Of a DNA stretch of 64,000 nt, positions 1 through 8,355 are shown piece after piece. How positions within the stretch are numbered: position 1 is the first letter of the stretch; each line of letters starts with the position of its first letter. The DNA is from Mucilaginibacter sp. OK268. Lineage in GTDB: Bacteria > Bacteroidota > Bacteroidia > Sphingobacteriales > Sphingobacteriaceae. The position numbers and the translations under genes are program-made. The stretch spans positions 868,001 to 932,000 of the forward strand of contig NZ_FNJV01000003.1 in the NCBI RefSeq assembly GCF_900103125.1. Reading direction: 5' to 3'. Below the pieces are notes generated by a model. It had not been told where the DNA came from. It did not search any database and was given only the letters and a program-made list of their open reading frames with translations.

Positions 1-185
1 GCCGATGGTTTTCCGTTTGTGGTGGCTGTAGCCAGCGTCATGGCATTGGGCTCATGCAATTTTGCGGCTAAAGCTTCGTTAAACCATTGTTCGAACTGAT
101 TTATCGGGTCGCCCTTGGTATCATTTTCGGACAATGTAGCGGCAGAGTAATCCTGCCTTAAATTTTGTATTTCCTGCTGATTCAT
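1..185 (-). CDS. pdxH: Pyridoxamine 5'-phosphate oxidase, N-terminal fragment
   Basis: The gene runs off the left edge; only about 61 N-terminal residues are present, starting MNQQEIQNLRQDYS at 185. The opening helix, the DPINQFEQWFNEAL stretch and the EPNAMTLATATTNGKPS strand match the start of PdxH, the FMN enzyme that oxidises pyridoxamine or pyridoxine 5'-phosphate to pyridoxal 5'-phosphate in B6 metabolism. The FMN and substrate residues lie outside the window. It is divergent from yqgE, with a heptad-repeat array between them. Confidence 0.85.
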   Translation of the reverse strand, partial: MNQQEIQNLRQDYSAATLSENDTKGDPINQFEQWFNEALAAKLHEPNAMTLATATTNGKPS

Positions 186-204
186 TGAATGCAAACTTAC
201 AAAT

Positions 205-300
205 TAGTATCAAGTAGTTAGTATCAAGTATCAGGACAGCTGCATTTTGTTTTATAAGGCGCTCAAAATCTTGATACTTGATACTAAGTACTTGATACTA
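205..300. repeat. Inverted heptad array, word TAGTATC/AAGTATC
   Basis: The left arm (205-235) reads TAGTATC AAGTAGT TAGTATC AAGTATC. The right arm (270-300) carries the reverse-complement words TTGATAC and TTGATACTAAG. The unit is 7 nt with one- or two-base variation, and the arms can pair over about 30 nt. It fills the pdxH-yqgE divergent gap. Confidence 0.8.
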
Positions 301-347
301 GAACATATTTTTGTTATGCTTGTTGTATTATTTAAAAACTGAACCTT

Positions 348-911
348 ATGCTAAGTCCAATTCCGGCTGCCGCGGGGCGTCTGCTCATTTCGGAACCCTT
401 TATGATGGATCCGAATTTTAAAAGATCGGTTATCTTACTGACAGAATACTCTGCCGATGGCGCTATGGGGTTTATTTTAAACCATCATAGTGAATATATG
501 CTGGGCGACGTATTACCCGACGTTTCTTACTCCGAAATGCCGGTTTATGACGGCGGACCGGTAGCTAAAAACACCCTGCATTTTATGCATTGCTGCCCTG
601 AAAAGATAGAAGGCGGCATTGAAATAGCCGAAGGCGTATTTTGGGGCGGCGATTTTGAACAGGCCAAAGAACTGATATCGAATTATCAACTAACCGAAAA
701 CGAGATCAAATTTTTTGCCGGATACTCCGGATGGACGCCGCAACAACTTGACGAAGAAATACTACAGGATAGCTGGATAGTGGCAGAAAAATTTAAATCC
801 GAAACGCTATTTTCCAATGATGAGCAAAACCTCTGGAAAGAAGTGGTTATAGGCCTGGGCCAACGCTATGCCCACATTGCTAATTTCCCGGAGAACCCGG
901 CTTTGAATTAG
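348..911 (+). CDS. YqgE/AlgH family protein (DUF179)
   Basis: The 187-residue protein matches the YqgE/AlgH family over its full usual length. Visible features are the N-terminal AAAGRLLISEPFMMDPNF, the VILLTEY strand, GFILNHHS, the YDGGPV turn and FFAGYSGWTPQQLDEEI. The family is cytoplasmic and its biochemical role is not established; AlgH was linked to alginate regulation in Pseudomonas. A TATTTTTG sequence at 306-313 fits the Bacteroidota -7 element TAnnTTTG and would give a short leader. The stop codon touches the next heptad array. Confidence 0.9.
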   Translation: MLSPIPAAAGRLLISEPFMMDPNFKRSVILLTEYSADGAMGFILNHHSEYMLGDVLPDVSYSEMPVYDGGPVAKNTLHFMHCCPEKIEGGIEIAEGVFWGGDFEQAKELISNYQLTENEIKFFAGYSGWTPQQLDEEILQDSWIVAEKFKSETLFSNDEQNLWKEVVIGLGQRYAHIANFPENPALN

Positions 912-1080
912 TTTACAGTTGCCTGTGAGCAGTTTGCAGTACACTAAGTCATATTGAGTTTGCAGTTACCTGTGGGCAGTTTGCAGTAGCTAAGCCATAT
1001 TAAGATACTATAAAGAGCGATGATTACTCTCATCGCTCTTTATATTTGCCAACCGCACACTGGTAACCGCAAACTGCCTG
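911..1080. repeat. Heptad array, word GTTTGCA/GTTACCT, in the yqgE-purE gap
   Basis: From the yqgE stop the sequence runs in 7-nt steps (GTTTACA GTTGCCT GTGAGCA GTTTGCA), with a second block near 957-987. Reverse-oriented words, such as ACCGCAAACTGCC, occur at about 1050-1080, next to the purE stop. The hairpin at 1012-1042 sits inside. Confidence 0.75.
1012..1042. terminator. Probable bidirectional terminator between yqgE and purE
   Basis: The stem is AAAGAGCGATGA / TCATCGCTCTTT with a 6-nt loop, A-rich before and T-rich after. It is placed between two convergent genes. Confidence 0.75.
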
Positions 1081-1572
1081 TTACCCTTCCATTTCTTTTG
1101 CAGAGTCTTCTACTTTCTTCTTGAGATCTTCTTTAAAGTCGATGAGGTTTTTAACCAGGTATTCGTCGGCAGTCGATAGTATTTGCGCGGCCAGGATGCC
1201 AGCATTTTTTGCTGCATTAAGCGCTACAGTAGCCACAGGGATACCATTGGGCATTTGTAATATGGACAATATAGAATCCCAGCCATCAATAGAATTGCTT
1301 GATTTTACCGGTACTCCTATCACTGGTAGATACGTTAATGAGGCTACCATACCCGGCAAATGCGCGGCACCACCAGCACCGGCAATGATCACCTTAATAC
1401 CACGATCGGCAGCTGCGCGAGCATAGCTGAACATCCTGTCGGGCGTGCGATGTGCCGAGACTACGGTGATCTCATAGTCCACACCTAATTCTTTTAAAAC
1501 ATCGGCGGCATCCTGCATCACATTCAGATCGGATTTGCTGCCCATAATGATGGCTACTTTTGGCTGGCTCAT
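1081..1572 (-). CDS. purE: N5-carboxyaminoimidazole ribonucleotide mutase (PurE class I)
   Basis: The 163-residue protein is full length for class I PurE, which converts N5-CAIR to CAIR in purine biosynthesis. The nucleotide loop GSKSDLNVM (residues 11-19), the SAHRTPDR motif with the likely catalytic H41, and [11 protein letters not shown] around residue 71 are all present. purK lies upstream on the same strand, 219 bp away across two palindromic repeats. The pair therefore probably forms one functional unit, although the repeats could separate the transcripts. Confidence 0.95.
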   Translation of the reverse strand: MSQPKVAIIMGSKSDLNVMQDAADVLKELGVDYEITVVSAHRTPDRMFSYARAAADRGIKVIIAGAGGAAHLPGMVASLTYLPVIGVPVKSSNSIDGWDSILSILQMPNGIPVATVALNAAKNAGILAAQILSTADEYLVKNLIDFKEDLKKKVEDSAKEMEG

Positions 1573-1600
1573 TTTATTGTTTATATTTCTTTATTTAAAC

Positions 1601-1683
1601 CGTCATTGCGAGGAACGAAGCAATCTCTAAACTATGTAGAACAGCTCTGTAAATCGGGGATTGCTTCGTGCCTCGCAATGACG
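1601..1683. repeat. Palindromic repeat, family B (TCATTGCGAGGAACGAAGCAATC)
   Basis: The left arm is CGTCATTGCGAGGAACGAAG, then CAATC; the right arm is GATTGCTTCGTGCCTCGCAATGACG. Further full or half copies lie at 16376, 41700, 42047, 47182, 58061 and 63071. Confidence 0.85.
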
Positions 1684-1711
1684 AGTGGATTATTTATATT
1701 TCTTCAAAGGA

Positions 1712-1783
1712 TGTCATGCTGAGCTTGTCGAAGCATGGTGGGTAGGCCTCTACGCGCGCGCCTTCGACAGGCTCAGGGTGACA
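1712..1783. repeat. Palindromic repeat, family A (GTCATGCTGAG..CTCAGGGTGAC)
   Basis: The outer arms are TGTCATGCTGAGCTTGTCGA and TCGACAGGCTCAGGGTGACA around a GCATGGTGGG...GCCTCT core. At least seven other copies lie in the window (5313, 5541, 8806, 11773, 46139, 56060 and 59715). Confidence 0.85.
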
Positions 1784-1791
1784 GGTCCCCC

Positions 1792-2931
1792 CTAACTAAT
1801 CACCTTCAGCGTCTGCTGCACAAATCTTGCTTTTTCAATAGCTTTTTTCCGGTCAGAATCAACAATGGTTACATGCCCCATTTTCCGGAATGGTTTTGTT
1901 AAAGCTTTTCCATATAAATGAACATATACACCCGGAATTTTCAATATTTTTTCGATACCCTGGTATATAGCCGGACCTTCATAACCCACCTCCCCTAAAA
2001 TATTCACCATAATGGCATTGTTAAGGCAGGCAGTATCCCCCAGGGGTTGATTAAATATAGCCCTTAAATGCTGTTCAAATTGCGAAACTACATTACCCTC
2101 AATAGTTTGGTGCCCACTATTATGGGGACGTGGCGCCAATTCATTAACCAGTATTTTGCCGTGTTTGTCTAAAAACATTTCAACCGCCAGTATGCCTACT
2201 ATTTTAAGGCTTTCGGCTATTTTTTTGGCAATTTGCTCGGCCCGTTCCAGTATCTCAAACGGCAAGGTTGATGGTGATATCAAAAACTCAACCAGGTTAG
2301 CCTGGGGGTTAAACTCCATCTCCACCAAGGGAAATGTACTTACCTCGCCATTCTCATTCCGGGCTACAATTACGGCTATCTCCTTTTCAAAATCGATCCA
2401 TTTTTCAATCAGGCTGGGCTCTTTGAATGCGCGGGGTAAAAAGCTTTCGTCGGCTACTTTATAAACGCCTTTGCCGTCGTAACCATCCTTGCGCAGCTTT
2501 TGGATATATGGGAATGGTATAAAGCTTTGTTGTAATTGCTGCGGCGATGATATGATCTGAAAATCGGCGGTAGGAATGCCGTTTTCCTTAAAAAATTGCT
2601 TTTGCAGGCCCTTATCCTGTATCAGCCGGATAATGCGCGACTGCGGATAAACCATCACCCCTTCTTTTTCTAATTGTTCAAGAGCGTCAACATTCACCTT
2701 TTCTATCTCGATGGTGATCATGTCTACATTTTTACCAAAATTGTAAACAGTCTCATAGTCGCTCAGGGAGCCTATGGTAAACTCATCGCAAAGTTTACGG
2801 CAGGGCGCTTCCCGGTCGGGATCAAGAATTTTTATGGTAACATTATAATTTATGGCCTGTTGTATCAGCATGCGACCTAGCTGGCCGCCGCCCAGGATAC
2901 CTAATTTTAAATCTCCGTAGAATGCTTTCAT
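1792..2931 (-). CDS. purK: N5-carboxyaminoimidazole ribonucleotide synthase (PurK)
   Basis: This 379-residue ATP-grasp enzyme carboxylates AIR with bicarbonate and ATP to give N5-CAIR, the substrate of PurE. Visible features are the N-terminal GILGGGQLGRML, the lysine loop in KLRKDGYDGKGVYKV, the metal-binding VNELAPRPHNSGHQTIEG, and the C-terminal GKALTKPFRKMGHVT. The ATG start at 2931 agrees with the family N-terminus. It is followed by purE. Confidence 0.95.
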   Translation of the reverse strand: MKAFYGDLKLGILGGGQLGRMLIQQAINYNVTIKILDPDREAPCRKLCDEFTIGSLSDYETVYNFGKNVDMITIEIEKVNVDALEQLEKEGVMVYPQSRIIRLIQDKGLQKQFFKENGIPTADFQIISSPQQLQQSFIPFPYIQKLRKDGYDGKGVYKVADESFLPRAFKEPSLIEKWIDFEKEIAVIVARNENGEVSTFPLVEMEFNPQANLVEFLISPSTLPFEILERAEQIAKKIAESLKIVGILAVEMFLDKHGKILVNELAPRPHNSGHQTIEGNVVSQFEQHLRAIFNQPLGDTACLNNAIMVNILGEVGYEGPAIYQGIEKILKIPGVYVHLYGKALTKPFRKMGHVTIVDSDRKKAIEKARFVQQTLKVIS

Positions 2932-2997
2932 GTTGAAGATGCAAGTTTACCTGAAATCTTTCAAAAAGCCATAAAATGCGACAACATCTATAGTCAA

Positions 2998-3378
2998 CTA
3001 TCGCTTTTTAACCAGCAAATAATAAAAAATGGCGTGTACAACCAGGAATATACCACCTGTCATCAGGTAAACCACTCTAACAGGAGGACTTATTTTCATG
3101 CTCAGGGCAGTAATGATAAACACCACCGATCCGCCAAAATACAGCAGAAAACGCACAACGCGATTATTCCAATATTGCGGGTTAACCAGGAACATAGCAG
3201 GCAGGGTCATCACAAAAATAATGATATTTAAAAAGGTGACATTCTCCATGATCTTTGGTAATGTCTTGGTATAATCGTCGCTCTTTTGCGTTATATTGTA
3301 ATAAACGCAGACGGCTGCTATAGACAGGATAACTGCGAATAAGAAGACCCTGAAAAGTTGTTTAGGAATTGTTTTCAT
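2998..3378 (-). CDS. Small integral membrane protein, unknown function
   Basis: The 126-residue protein has about four predicted membrane segments: residues 9-28, 48-66, 75-97 and 101-122. It ends in a positively charged LLVKKR tail. No catalytic motif was recognised. It lies on the purK strand, 66 bp upstream of purK, so it could head a short transcript. The proposed start at 3378 gives a short basic stretch (MKTIPKQLFR) before the first hydrophobic segment. Confidence 0.6.
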   Translation of the reverse strand: MKTIPKQLFRVFLFAVILSIAAVCVYYNITQKSDDYTKTLPKIMENVTFLNIIIFVMTLPAMFLVNPQYWNNRVVRFLLYFGGSVVFIITALSMKISPPVRVVYLMTGGIFLVVHAIFYYLLVKKR

Positions 3379-3524
3379 CTTGATATCAAATATAATAAAT
3401 AAGCCCGACTGTGAACCGGTATCATTGCCGCAAAGAAACGTATATGAGCTTGAAAAGCCTTAATCCTATTGTCACAAATTGGATTGCACCATGGCGCATC
3501 TCCCTTTAATACCCTAAAAACAGC

Positions 3525-3532
3525 TACCTTTG
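3525..3532 (+). promoter_or_regulatory. Probable -7 element of the icd promoter
   Basis: TACCTTTG matches the Bacteroidota primary-sigma -7 consensus TAnnTTTG and lies 29 nt before the icd ATG. No clear TTG -33 element was found at the expected distance. Confidence 0.5.
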
Positions 3533-3561
3533 CACCGTTTTTTACATAAATACAATTTTCA

Positions 3562-5016
3562 ATGAAAACCAAAATAGCAGTAGCCAACGGTGATGGAATA
3601 GGTCCCGAGATAATGCAGGCCGTACTTAAAGTTTTTGAGGCCAACGATGTACAGCTTGAGTATGAATTTGTGGAGATGGGCAAGTCGTATTTCGACGCGG
3701 GGCACTCCACCGGTATGACGGCTGAAGCAAAGGAAACCATTGAAACCCTGGGCATATTGTTTAAAGGCCCTATGGAAACCCCTAAAGGCAAAGGCGTAAA
3801 AAGCATCAACGTAACTGCCCGTAAAGTTTGGAACACCTACGCCAATCAGCGCGATTTCAGGACTTTGAACGGCGTGGATACCGTTTTTTCCAAGGCTGGT
3901 ATCCCTATTAACCTCACCATTATCCGCGAAAACATCGAGGATACTTATGGCGGCATTGAGCACCTGCTTACTTACGACGTTGCTGTAGGTCGCAGGATCA
4001 TTACCCGTCCGGGTTCGGCACAGGTTATCCGTTATGCTTTTGAAATGGCTAAACGCAAAGGCTTAAAAAAATTAGCCTGCGGTCATAAAGCCAATATCAT
4101 GAAATTGACTGATGGCCTTTTCCTGGAAACTTTCCAGGAAATAGCTAAAGAATATCCCGAGATTGAAGCATCAGATATTATTGTTGACGACCTGTGTATG
4201 AAACTGGTAACCCGTCCGGAAACGTTCGAAGCCATTGTTTTAACCAACTTGCAGGGCGATATTGTATCAGACCTTTGCGCCGGTCTGGTTGGCGGATTGG
4301 GTTTTGCTCCATCGGCCAACATTGGCGATAACATATCCATATTTGAGGCAGTACACGGTACCGCTCCTGATATTGCAGGAAAAGGCATTGCTAACCCTAC
4401 CGCTTTATTGCTTTCAGGTATTTCAATGTTGCGTTTCCTGGGCTTCTCCAAAAATGCGGCAGATATCGAAAACGCCTTATTATATACTTTAGAGCAAGGT
4501 GTACACACCGGCGATTTTGGCAACAAATCTGTACCATCATCAAACACCAATAGCTTTGTGGATGCCATTATTGACAACTTAGGTAAAGTGCCGGCCAACG
4601 GCGGTGTTTTTTCAAACCCCGATTTTGAAACCAGGGTGAGCCATCTGCAACCCATAAAAAACAAACTGACCGTTACTAAAAACATCCCGGAAGAAATGAT
4701 TGGTGTTGACGTTTTTGTAGAAGCCAGGGTACAACCCAATGAGCTGGCCGAAATGGCAAAAAAAGTATTAACCGATAATTTTGAACTGGTGATGATCTCC
4801 AATCGTGGTACGCAGGTATGGCCAACAGGCTCTATTTATACCGAATTGGTTAACGAGTACCGTGTACGCTTTGAAAAGAAAGCCGGCAAAAATATCACCC
4901 AGAAAGAACTGCTGCACATTGCCGCTGATTTTTCTGAACTGGCTAAAGTTTGCTCTGTTGAGTTCCTGATGAATTTTGATGGTAAAATTGGCTATACATT
5001 GGCACAGGGCCAATAA
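3562..5016 (+). CDS. icd: NADP-dependent isocitrate dehydrogenase, long form
   Basis: The enzyme oxidatively decarboxylates isocitrate to 2-oxoglutarate in the TCA cycle. At 484 residues it belongs to the long type resembling the Thermus and Rickettsia enzymes: an ordinary beta-decarboxylating dehydrogenase core plus an extra C-terminal domain of roughly 145 residues. The core shows VANGDGIGPE (8-17), RENIEDTYGGIEHL, ITRPGSAQVIRYAFEMAKR, the metal-binding NLQGDIVSDLCAG and AVHGTAPDIAGKGIANP. A -7 element precedes it and a hairpin terminator follows, so it looks monocistronic. Cofactor choice is inferred from the family. Confidence 0.92.
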   Translation: MKTKIAVANGDGIGPEIMQAVLKVFEANDVQLEYEFVEMGKSYFDAGHSTGMTAEAKETIETLGILFKGPMETPKGKGVKSINVTARKVWNTYANQRDFRTLNGVDTVFSKAGIPINLTIIRENIEDTYGGIEHLLTYDVAVGRRIITRPGSAQVIRYAFEMAKRKGLKKLACGHKANIMKLTDGLFLETFQEIAKEYPEIEASDIIVDDLCMKLVTRPETFEAIVLTNLQGDIVSDLCAGLVGGLGFAPSANIGDNISIFEAVHGTAPDIAGKGIANPTALLLSGISMLRFLGFSKNAADIENALLYTLEQGVHTGDFGNKSVPSSNTNSFVDAIIDNLGKVPANGGVFSNPDFETRVSHLQPIKNKLTVTKNIPEEMIGVDVFVEARVQPNELAEMAKKVLTDNFELVMISNRGTQVWPTGSIYTELVNEYRVRFEKKAGKNITQKELLHIAADFSELAKVCSVEFLMNFDGKIGYTLAQGQ

Positions 5017-5041
5017 GCATTTGCATACATCAATATAAAAT

Positions 5042-5070
5042 GAGCCTGTGATTTATCACGGGCTTTTTTA
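5042..5070 (+). terminator. Rho-independent terminator of icd
   Basis: GAGCCTGTGA TTTA TCACGGGCTTTTTT: a 9-10 bp stem, a 4-nt loop and a T tract, 25 nt after the icd stop. Confidence 0.85.
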
Positions 5071-5122
5071 TGCTATAATGTGAGTTGAGATAGTTCTACC
5101 ATTGAATATTTTATTAAAAGTG

Positions 5123-5228
5123 GGTTTACATGGTTTACACTTTTTATGGTTTACACTTATTTAATTAATTGATAATCAATTAATTACTTTTTATTTTGTC
5201 ATAAAAAACGGTTTACAGTGTAAACCAT
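5123..5228. repeat. Octad GGTTTACA array with central perfect palindrome
   Basis: Octads GGTTTACA CTTTTTAT GGTTTACA CTTATTTA on the left face inverted words (ACGGTTTAC, AGTGTAAACCAT) on the right. In the middle (5162-5186), TAATTAATTGAT A ATCAATTAATTA is a perfect 12-bp inverted repeat with a single-base centre. The whole could fold into one long AT-rich hairpin. Confidence 0.7.
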
Positions 5229-5257
5229 ATTTTTGGGATAAAAAAGCGTCACTTTTA

Positions 5258-5520
5258 ATTCCCTCCCCGTGGGAGGGTAATAGCCCATGGTTAGACATTT
5301 GTTCAAAAAGGGTGTCATGCTGAACCCGTCGAAGCATGGTGGGCAGACCTCTGCGCTCTACCCTTCGACGGAGCTCAGGGTGACAGCCCCTCTTTTTGGA
5401 TATTATTTATTCGTTATGCTTAACCATGGGCTATTTACCCACGGGCGGGGTTTCTACGCGCGATGATTAACCTATTCCATAAACCCCTTCCTCCCCTTCC
5501 CCTGGGAAGGAATCGCACAA
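5258..5520. repeat. Family D palindromic repeat interrupted by a family A composite
   Basis: The left part (AATTCCCTCCCCGTGGGAGGG) and the right part (GGGTTTCT ... AAACCCCTTCCTCC ... GGGAAGGAATCGCAC) together make a family D element like those at 8239, 11954 and 38323. About 165 bp of family A composite sits between them, replacing roughly 25 bp of the uninterrupted form. Confidence 0.75.
5278..5440. repeat. Nested family A composite repeat
   Basis: The outer arms are TAATAGCCCATGGTTAGAC and TTAACCATGGGCTATTTA, which are inverted relative to each other. They enclose a family A core at 5313-5386. The same outer/inner arrangement recurs at 46105-46268. Confidence 0.75.
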
Positions 5521-5540
5521 GGCTTTGACTTTTTGATCGG

Positions 5541-5612
5541 CTGACATGCACCATCGAAGCATGGTGGGCAGGCCTCTGCGCTCTACCCTTCGACGGAGCT
5601 CAGGGTGACAGC
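5541..5612. repeat. Family A repeat, left arm truncated
   Basis: The left arm is eroded (ACATGCACCATCGAAGCATGG) and the right arm is intact (CCCTTCGACGGAGCTCAGGG then TGACA). Confidence 0.75.
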
Positions 5613-5895
5613 CATCTTTGAATATTTTTATCCTTTCTGTTATATGATGGGCCCTAACTCATCCCATGGGCTTTGATAAATTCCTATAATTCGCACCCAT
5701 TCGTGTAATTCGTACAATTTTTACTTCCCTCTTTTTTAGCCGTTTAGCTATCTATTTTAATTAATTAAAAACCATTTATTGTAATTATAAGTTATAAACC
5801 TACACGAATTAAAATGAACTATTAATTTAAACGAGAATTTATAAGAAAAACTGCTACTCATTTACATGCTAATTACTAACAAAATCAAAAGAAAG

Positions 5896-6495
5896 ATGAA
5901 CATGAAAAAGTCAGTTTTAATTGCCATTGCATCACTAACTATCGGATTTTTATCAACCAATGCAATTGCCCAAACACAACAACAAGACACTACTAAACGC
6001 GATACAAGCAATAAAGCCGCCCCTGCCTCAACCGCCGCTCCTTCAGCTGCCTCAGGCGATGTGGTTGGCGTACTTTCAAGCTCTACAAATTTTGCACCAA
6101 TGGCGTTGGCCATCAAGAACGCTGATCTGGAAGCTACCCTAAAAGGCGCCGGACCATTTACTGTTTTTGCACCAAATGATGTAGCCTTTAGCAAGGTTCC
6201 CAAACCCGCTATGGACGACTTGATGAAAGATCATGCCAAACTGGCCAAGGTTTTAAAATATCACGTGATAGCTGGTAAATACACCAAAACTGATATTATT
6301 AAAGCGCTGAATGCCGGTAAAGGCAAGGCTGTTTTAAAAACCATCGACGGTGATGCTGTAACGCTATCAGTTAACGACAAGAGTAACCTCCAACTCACCG
6401 ATGCCAAAGGAAATACCGCAGTTGTGGTATCATTTGATAGTATGGCCAGCAATGGTGTTATACATGGCCTTGATAGTGTGATAATCCCCAAATAG
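5896..6495 (+). CDS. Secreted fasciclin (FAS1) domain protein
   Basis: About 199 residues from the ATG at 5896; the reading frame is also open upstream to 5866. An N-terminal signal peptide (hydrophobic core SVLIAIASLTIGFLS, Ala-rich cleavage region AIAQ) is followed by a Ser/Ala/Pro linker and one FAS1 domain. H1 is FTVFAPNDVAFSKV, then VLKYHVIAGKYTKTDI, and H2 is SNGVIHGLDSVIIP. FAS1 domains act in adhesion or as small envelope proteins; the ligand is unknown. It is followed by a strong terminator, so probably monocistronic. Confidence 0.85.
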   Translation: MNMKKSVLIAIASLTIGFLSTNAIAQTQQQDTTKRDTSNKAAPASTAAPSAASGDVVGVLSSSTNFAPMALAIKNADLEATLKGAGPFTVFAPNDVAFSKVPKPAMDDLMKDHAKLAKVLKYHVIAGKYTKTDIIKALNAGKGKAVLKTIDGDAVTLSVNDKSNLQLTDAKGNTAVVVSFDSMASNGVIHGLDSVIIPK

Positions 6496-6528
6496 AACGA
6501 TTTCGTTTGTTTAATTCTAAATCCAAAA

Positions 6529-6562
6529 GGGCCCAGGTATGCAAATACCGGGCTCTTTTTTA
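6529..6562 (+). terminator. Terminator after the fasciclin gene
   Basis: GGGCCCAGGTAT GCAA ATACCGGGCTC followed by TTTTTT. Confidence 0.75.
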
Positions 6563-6568
6563 TACAGG

Positions 6569-7072
6569 CTATTTTTTTGATAGGATCTTAAATTTCCCCT
6601 GTTTCAGATGGCGGTCGGCAATTAACGCTACAGGTAATCCCAGGCAAACGATCAAGACAGCTATACCGGTTATAATAACAGATAGTTTAACTACAGGAAA
6701 CGCTTTTTGAGTGATGGGTATAACCCCCAGGTTCATGACTATCCAGGCGGTAAAGCCGTACAACACCGCTATCAGGTATGCATTTTTAAGTCCTTTTTTA
6801 AAGAAAGGGTATAACAGGTAAAACGCGCTGGTAAACAAAATAGCTATCAGATAGTGAAACACTACGCCAGCCACAACCATTTCGGCACCGCCTTTAAAAG
6901 CTGCTTTGCCAAACGCCGCACTGGCTATAAACTTAAAGATAATGGCCGGTTTTATTTTATAATTCCAGATCAGGGCGGCCAAACCGTCAAGCGTACCGGT
7001 TATTAAGCCGATACCGAGGATATTGAGCACGACATTGTTTATACGAGGTATAGTAGCTTTATCTTTTTGCAT
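6569..7072 (-). CDS. Four-helix integral membrane protein, unknown function
   Basis: 167 residues with hydrophobic segments near 14-34, 65-90, 97-117 and 128-152, separated by short loops, and a basic C-terminus (KQGKFKILSKK). The Gly/Ala-rich AFGKAAFKGGAEMVVAGVVFH stretch and overall plan resemble YagU-like (DUF1440-type) membrane proteins, but this is a weak resemblance. It converges on the fasciclin gene and shares the terminator region. Function is not assigned. Confidence 0.65.
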   Translation of the reverse strand: MQKDKATIPRINNVVLNILGIGLITGTLDGLAALIWNYKIKPAIIFKFIASAAFGKAAFKGGAEMVVAGVVFHYLIAILFTSAFYLLYPFFKKGLKNAYLIAVLYGFTAWIVMNLGVIPITQKAFPVVKLSVIITGIAVLIVCLGLPVALIADRHLKQGKFKILSKK

Positions 7073-7178
7073 CAGGAAATTTGAATAGCTAATTTATGCT
7101 TTTTATAAGATTGTGGTATGGACATTATTAATTTATTTTTTGCTTTTAAGTAAATTTTTGTAACAGATGCTTATTTTT

Positions 7179-7796
7179 ATGGCAATGAATAATGACACCT
7201 GCCTTATTGAGGTTCCGGCTTTGCTGACTAAAAAAACGAGTAAAATATTAACGTTTAAAACAGAAAGCCTGATCATCGAAAAACCCAAGGGTTTAAAGTC
7301 GCCTGATTTTATACCTGCCGAAACTATTACCGGTTTCCGGTATGGTATTAGTTGGTTAAGAGGCTATGCTTTTACCATTGGCAGGCAGTATTTTATCGAA
7401 ATTCAAACCGATCAGCAAAAGGTGATCAGCGTTAAACTCGGTAGTTATTACGGCCTCCGTAAAAATCTATATAACCAGCTCTGGTCTGAGATCATTCATC
7501 AACTGTGGCGCTATTACTTTGTAAATCAATACAATTACTATTACGATCTGTATAAGATCAACCAAACCTTTGAGCTTTGCGGTATCTACTTTCACCCTAA
7601 CGGTATTGGCTGGGATGCGCTCAACATTTTGCAATGGGGCGAGGTAGGTATCAGCAGTTACTATAACTATTTCATGATCTACAACCGCAACAACAAGCGG
7701 CAATACAAAAGCCGGAGTTTTGCCAAAGACTGGAACGCCGTGGTGCTACAGGCTATTTTAAAAGAGATAGTCGACGAGAAGAAAGTACTGTTCTAA
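7179..7796 (+). CDS. Conserved-looking cytoplasmic protein of unknown function
   Basis: About 205 residues from ATG 7179; ATGs at 7167 and 7185 are in frame. There is no signal peptide or membrane segment. It is rich in Tyr and Trp, with a striking YYFVNQYNYYYDLYKINQ stretch near the middle. The N-terminal half (KTSKILTFKTESLIIEKP, then ITGFRYGISWLRGYAF) has the strand pattern of a PH-like or surface-exposed beta domain; this is only an impression. An AATTTTTG sequence at 7153-7160 resembles a -7 element, which favours one of the later starts. Confidence 0.6.
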   Translation: MAMNNDTCLIEVPALLTKKTSKILTFKTESLIIEKPKGLKSPDFIPAETITGFRYGISWLRGYAFTIGRQYFIEIQTDQQKVISVKLGSYYGLRKNLYNQLWSEIIHQLWRYYFVNQYNYYYDLYKINQTFELCGIYFHPNGIGWDALNILQWGEVGISSYYNYFMIYNRNNKRQYKSRSFAKDWNAVVLQAILKEIVDEKKVLF

Positions 7797-8027
7797 TTAT
7801 TAAATATTGCACCCCAAAAACTTTTTAAAGTTTAAATTTTAACCATTTCGACTCCGAAATCGATCAAAAACAGTCTAAAAACACCCGAAAATTCACCCCA
7901 AACCATCGATTTTAACACTTTTCAACAAATATTAATACGTTTTTTTGCTTTAAAAAGCATTAAATATCTGGTTATCAATATACTACATATAAAGCAGCCT
8001 ATTTTGCTCTCGTTTTCCGCTTAATAA

Positions 8028-8065
8028 AACAGCCCGGATGACTACTAAAAGGCATCCGGGCTGTT
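8028..8065. terminator. 13-bp perfect hairpin, possible terminator
   Basis: AACAGCCCGGATG / CATCCGGGCTGTT with a 12-nt loop. No T tract follows on the plus strand, so terminator function is uncertain. Confidence 0.5.
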
Positions 8066-8101
8066 GATATAAATGTACGAAAATTTATAGAGAAGACCTA
8101 A

Positions 8102-8196
8102 CGTCATGCCGAACTTGTTTCGGCATCCCATAAGCAAAGTGTGTGACATGATGGTTAGCCTATCCAGAGGGATCCTGAAACAAGTTCAGGATGACC
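8102..8196. repeat. Palindromic repeat, family C (CATGCCGAACTTGTTTCGGCA)
   Basis: The left arm is GTCATGCCGAACTTGTTTCG and the right arm is CCTGAAACAAGTTCAGGATG, then AC. Other copies lie at 12108 and 59602. Confidence 0.85.
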
Positions 8197-8238
8197 TGGC
8201 ATTCACGCCCAGGCTTTAAAATTCAGCAAAGATGTCCT

Positions 8239-8355
8239 TCAATTCCCTCCCCACGGGAGGGCTGTGGTTGGTTTGCACGGTATCAGGGAGGGGTTTCTAT
8301 GGTTAGCATATCTGTTAAACCCCTTCCTTCCCTTCCCCAAGGAAGGAATCGCACT
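8239..8355. repeat. Palindromic repeat, family D (CCCTCCCCACGGGAGGG)
   Basis: An inner palindrome CCCTCCCCACGGGAGGG is followed by GGGAGGGGTTTC and by AAACCCCTTCCTTCCC..GGAAGGAATCGCA. This is an uninterrupted reference copy for the split element at 5258. Confidence 0.85.

Larger units (their letters stand above)
5017..5895. other. Gene-free 0.88 kb stretch made mostly of repeats
   Basis: It holds the icd terminator, an octad array with an AT-rich palindrome, a family D repeat interrupted by a family A composite, a second truncated family A copy, and about 200 nt of AT-rich sequence before the fasciclin gene. No convincing ORF. Confidence 0.8.

Noticed and set aside
3375-3963. Two minus-strand ORFs (153 and 134 codons) across the icd start
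   Set aside because: They overlap the conserved icd frame and its promoter; no family character.
4083-4802. Long minus-strand ORF opposite icd (239 codons)
   Set aside because: Low-complexity Ser/Ile composition and complete overlap with the clearly conserved icd frame; a shadow ORF.
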